This document shows, piece after piece, positions 5,398 to 5,912 of a DNA stretch of 5,912 bases (within the stretch, counting starts at the first letter, position 1; the number at the start of each line of letters is the position of its first letter). The stretch comes from an uncultured Clostridia bacterium (GTDB lineage Bacteria; Bacillota; Clostridia; Oscillospirales; Acutalibacteraceae). The stretch is from positions 1 to 5,912 of the forward strand of contig CAMOCU010000073.1 in the NCBI GenBank assembly GCA_946610835.1, read 5' to 3'. Position numbers and translations under genes: made by a program. The notes under the pieces were generated by a model that did no database searches, was not told the origin of the DNA, and was given only the letters and a program-made list of their open reading frames with translations.

Positions 5398-5426
5398 ATT
5401 ATAACATCGTGTTCAATAAAATGCAA
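5398..5426 (-). promoter_or_regulatory. Extended -10 promoter of the response-regulator gene
   Basis: On the minus strand a perfect TATAAT (5403-5398) is preceded by TGT, an extended -10. The -35, TTGCAT (5426-5421), is imperfect with a 17-bp spacer. Transcription should start near 5391. The -35 lies inside the TTGCATTTTATTGAAC element (5426-5411) that resembles the one upstream of the kinases, so autoregulation is possible. Confidence 0.75.
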
Positions 5427-5562
5427 CAAAAATCTGTGTAAGCTTTCAAAAAAGAGGGAAATATCAAAGAATACCGCACACAAACACACACAAATTCCAA
5501 CAATCACAGAAAAACAGCCGATTCGTGAACCGATTATTTCCAACACGAAGGCTTGGATGGAT
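5427..5562. other. AT-rich intergenic stretch with no gene recognised
   Basis: The space between the regulator promoter and the sugar-transferase terminator is A-rich and contains a short CA-repeat tract (about 5478-5495). No ORF with a ribosome site, tRNA or structured RNA was seen. A 10-bp inverted repeat, GATTATTTCC at 5532-5541 and GGAAATAATC at 5615-5624, brackets the neighbouring terminator. Confidence 0.5.
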
Positions 5563-5602
5563 TGAACAAAAAGAAATAGCCGCAGGGAACGCCCCCGCGG
5601 CT
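5563..5602 (-). terminator. Intrinsic terminator of the sugar-transferase gene
   Basis: On the minus strand AGCCGCGGGG (5602-5593) pairs with CCCTGCGGCT (5587-5578), with one G-T pair, around a 5-nt loop. The T-rich tail ATTTCTTTTTGTT follows. It starts about 32 nt after the stop codon. Confidence 0.85.
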
Positions 5603-5633
5603 GCCGGCAGATTCGGAAATAATCAGTGATTCC

Positions 5634-5912
5634 TTAGGATTCTTTTGTTTTTTGCGTCATGCCGCTGTGCGTGAGCACGACGCGTACGGTTTTGCATAAA
5701 ATTCGGAAATCGAGCCACAGACTCTGGTTGTCCACATACTCTTTGTCAAAGGCGGCTTTTTCGGCGTCCGTGATTGTATCGCGCCCGTTGATCTGCGCCA
5801 ATCCGGTCACGCCCGGCCGCACGCGGTATACGCCCGCCTGCAGGCGCAGTTCGCGGATCTCTGTTTCTTCCGGGATCAGCGCCTGCTTGCCGTCAAAGAA
5901 CAGGATAGCGTT
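5634..5912 (-). CDS. Bacterial (polyprenyl-phosphate) sugar transferase, C-terminal part only
   Basis: The last 92 codons of a gene that enters from the right edge are present. The family signature is clear: R-P-G-V-T-G-L-A-Q-I-N-G-R-D, then a charged stretch, then Y-V-D-N-Q-S-L-W-L-D-F-R-I-L. This matches the end of the bacterial sugar transferase family (WcaJ/RfbP-like phosphoglycosyl transferases). Such membrane enzymes move a sugar-1-phosphate from a nucleotide sugar to undecaprenyl phosphate, the first step in making exopolysaccharide, capsule or glycan repeat units. The N-terminal membrane helix and the catalytic Asp-Glu region lie outside the window, so activity and subfamily cannot be judged. 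A terminator follows directly, so this is the last gene of its operon, probably a surface-polysaccharide locus unrelated to the regulator gene. Confidence 0.92.
   Translation of the reverse strand, partial: NAILFFDGKQALIPEETEIRELRLQAGVYRVRPGVTGLAQINGRDTITDAEKAAFDKEYVDNQSLWLDFRILCKTVRVVLTHSGMTQKTKES

Noticed and set aside
5268..5546. Hydrophobic minus-strand ORF of 92 codons starting upstream of the regulator gene
   Set aside because: It has no ribosome site at its GTG, spans the regulator promoter and overlaps the receiver domain in another frame. Its hydrophobicity comes from an AT- and GT-rich intergenic stretch.

Overview
The window looks like a chromosomal segment from a spore-lineage Firmicute, most likely class Clostridia (Oscillospiraceae/Ruminococcaceae-like). 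The grounds are mid-range GC, consensus sigma-A promoters, AGGAGG-type ribosome sites, GHKL sensor kinases of the AgrC type and a response regulator with a Spo0A-type DNA-binding domain. I cannot name the genus from the sequence.

Left part (1-1352): a lipoprotein gene cut by the window edge (minus strand) and a VanY-type D,D-carboxypeptidase gene (plus strand) are divergently transcribed. Their two near-consensus promoters have -35 boxes facing each other 19 bp apart. A bidirectional hairpin terminator at 1313-1345 closes the carboxypeptidase gene and the kinase operon that converges on it.

Centre (1353-4582): two tandem minus-strand genes encode multi-TM sensor histidine kinases. Their last 738 coding bases (246 residues, the whole kinase core) are identical, while the membrane sensors differ. 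The gap upstream of the first kinase holds a very small plus-strand transcription unit: a strong Shine-Dalgarno, a 13-codon ORF (MGFWEWILWIFKK) and an intrinsic terminator.

Right part (4583-5912): a minus-strand response regulator with a Spo0A-type C-terminal domain has its own extended -10 promoter. Beyond it lies the 3' end of a polyprenyl-phosphate sugar transferase gene that ends in a terminator.

Working model (inference): the two kinases share one catalytic module and so probably feed the same regulator, most simply the adjacent Spo0A-like protein, in response to two different membrane-detected cues. The Trp-rich micropeptide is a candidate signal, membrane effector or regulatory target of that circuit. 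A 16-bp element resembling TTGCA-N4-ATTG lies upstream of both the first kinase/micropeptide pair and the regulator and could be a shared operator.
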